From Gammaproteobacteria bacterium (lineage in GTDB: Bacteria > Pseudomonadota > Gammaproteobacteria > Pseudomonadales > Azotimanducaceae): a DNA stretch of 6,539 nt. Shown here piece after piece: positions 5,901 through 6,539 of the stretch (positions are counted from its first letter, which is position 1; every line of letters starts with the position of its first letter). A program made the translations under genes and the position numbers. Location: positions 18,815-25,353 of the forward strand of contig PARM01000040.1 in NCBI GenBank assembly GCA_002711495.1, given 5' to 3'. The notes beneath the pieces are model-generated. The model did no database searches and was not told where the DNA came from. It worked only from the letters and a program-made list of their open reading frames with translations.

Positions 5901-6539
5901 CTAGCCTTCTATAAAATCGTAACTTTTAACTGTGAGGGAAATTTTATTCCTGAATGTTCCGACTTTTGCGTCAATCCGCAAACGGGGCTTTGATTTTAAC
6001 TTTTCAAAATCTGACTCCTTCCAAGAACCTTGATAAATAATTCCTTCGACGAACGCGGAGTCCTGACGAAAAATTGCCTTTAGGTGCTGCTTGCCTTTTT
6101 TGCTTGTGAATCTTTCGACGTTTAAAAGCTGAACCGGCCCGAAAGTCCCTTTCTGTCCCAACATTTCAGACGCCTCGCCCAGATGCAGTGTCTTTGGCTC
6201 ACATTGACCGATCACCTTAACCTGCTCCACTGCTACTGGAATAATTTGAGGTTTTCCCTTGTACTCTCCAAGATGACCATGGACTGAAACTTGGTCACCC
6301 CAGCCGGGTCTCTTTGGGAACTTGCCCGCGCTTGGCCAAACCACTGCATCAATGTTCATCTCGCTCAAGGTGTTGCGCAGGGTTAACCTGACCATCCCCT
6401 TCGAACTCTGAAATGAACCAACAACACACCCGGAGAATGAAAATACGTTGCCAGCTTTTCGGGGATCGGAGATATCCTGTGGCTGGAGTTCAGGAACCTC
6501 TTGCTCGGCATATGAATATCTTTGGGTTGACCAGAGAAT
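5901..6539 (-). CDS. Tandem OB-fold nucleic-acid-binding protein, N-terminus beyond the window
   Basis: At least 212 residues are visible; the frame has no stop up to base 6539. An internal ATG at 6393-6395 would give a 164-residue protein, but it falls inside the first OB-fold, whose first strand (F-S-F-S-G-C-V-V-G-S-F) is encoded at about 6411-6446. No ATG, GTG or TTG occurs in frame between that ATG and the edge, so the true start lies outside. OB-fold 1 runs roughly visible residues 31-108: R-L-T-L-R-N, then A-V-V-W-P-S, then W-G-D-Q-V-S-V-H-G-H-L-G-E-Y-K-G-K-P-Q-I, the usual order of the nucleic-acid-binding OB (tRNA-anti/RPA-like) family. OB-fold 2 runs about 130-210, with G-P-V-Q-L-L-N-V-E-R-F and a closing K-I-S-L-T-V-K-S-Y-D-F. 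The role is probably single-stranded nucleic-acid binding. Whether it is exported depends on the unseen N-terminus. It is tightly coupled to the permease-nuclease gene. Confidence 0.85.
   Translation of the reverse strand: MLWSTQRYSYAEQEVPELQPQDISDPRKAGNVFSFSGCVVGSFQSSKGMVRLTLRNTLSEMNIDAVVWPSAGKFPKRPGWGDQVSVHGHLGEYKGKPQIIPVAVEQVKVIGQCEPKTLHLGEASEMLGQKGTFGPVQLLNVERFTSKKGKQHLKAIFRQDSAFVEGIIYQGSWKESDFEKLKSKPRLRIDAKVGTFRNKISLTVKSYDFIEG
5905..5910 (-). promoter_or_regulatory. Ribosome site of the permease-nuclease gene, inside the end of the OB-fold gene
   Basis: AGAAGG on the minus strand lies seven bases before the ATG at 5895-5897 and overlaps the last sense codons of the OB-fold gene. This supports coupled translation and selects the first ATG. 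The second in-frame ATG (residue 4) has a GGAG only three bases ahead, which is too close. Confidence 0.5.

Overview
The window looks bacterial and Gram-negative: ATG/TTG starts with modest Shine-Dalgarno sites, a Sec-type signal peptide, and an N-acyl-D-amino-acid deacylase of a type common in Proteobacteria. A marine-type gammaproteobacterium is my best guess from the feel of the proteins, with low confidence. All well-supported genes lie on the minus strand, so transcription runs from the right edge to the left. No rRNA, tRNA, CRISPR array or insertion sequence was seen.

Right part (2970-6539): a set of genes that appear to act on nucleic acid at the cell surface. First in transcription order is a tandem OB-fold protein, cut by the right window edge (its frame stays open to base 6539). 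Three bases after its stop begins a 658-residue protein that joins a TctA-like (DUF112/COG1784-type) polytopic permease to a C-terminal staphylococcal-nuclease (SNase) domain with intact catalytic residues. After a 372-bp gap comes a second SNase with one N-terminal membrane anchor. By the positive-inside rule both nuclease domains face the periplasm. The usual TctB and TctC partners are not in view. The parsimonious reading is a nucleic-acid scavenging or uptake module: OB-fold binder, tethered nucleases and a permease. The role is inferred, not demonstrated.

The 3549-3920 gap holds a plus-strand reading frame with gene-like codon use but no good start. It may be a remnant, a frameshifted gene or an unusual small gene, and its tail overlaps the end of the permease-nuclease gene.

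Left part (1-2843): a small single-pass membrane protein of unknown function, a secreted beta-rich 165-residue protein of unknown function, and a 574-residue amidohydrolase of the D-aminoacylase family. These three are separated by 121-195 bp and probably have their own promoters. At the extreme left edge a plus-strand frame (3-77) may be the tail of a convergent gene.
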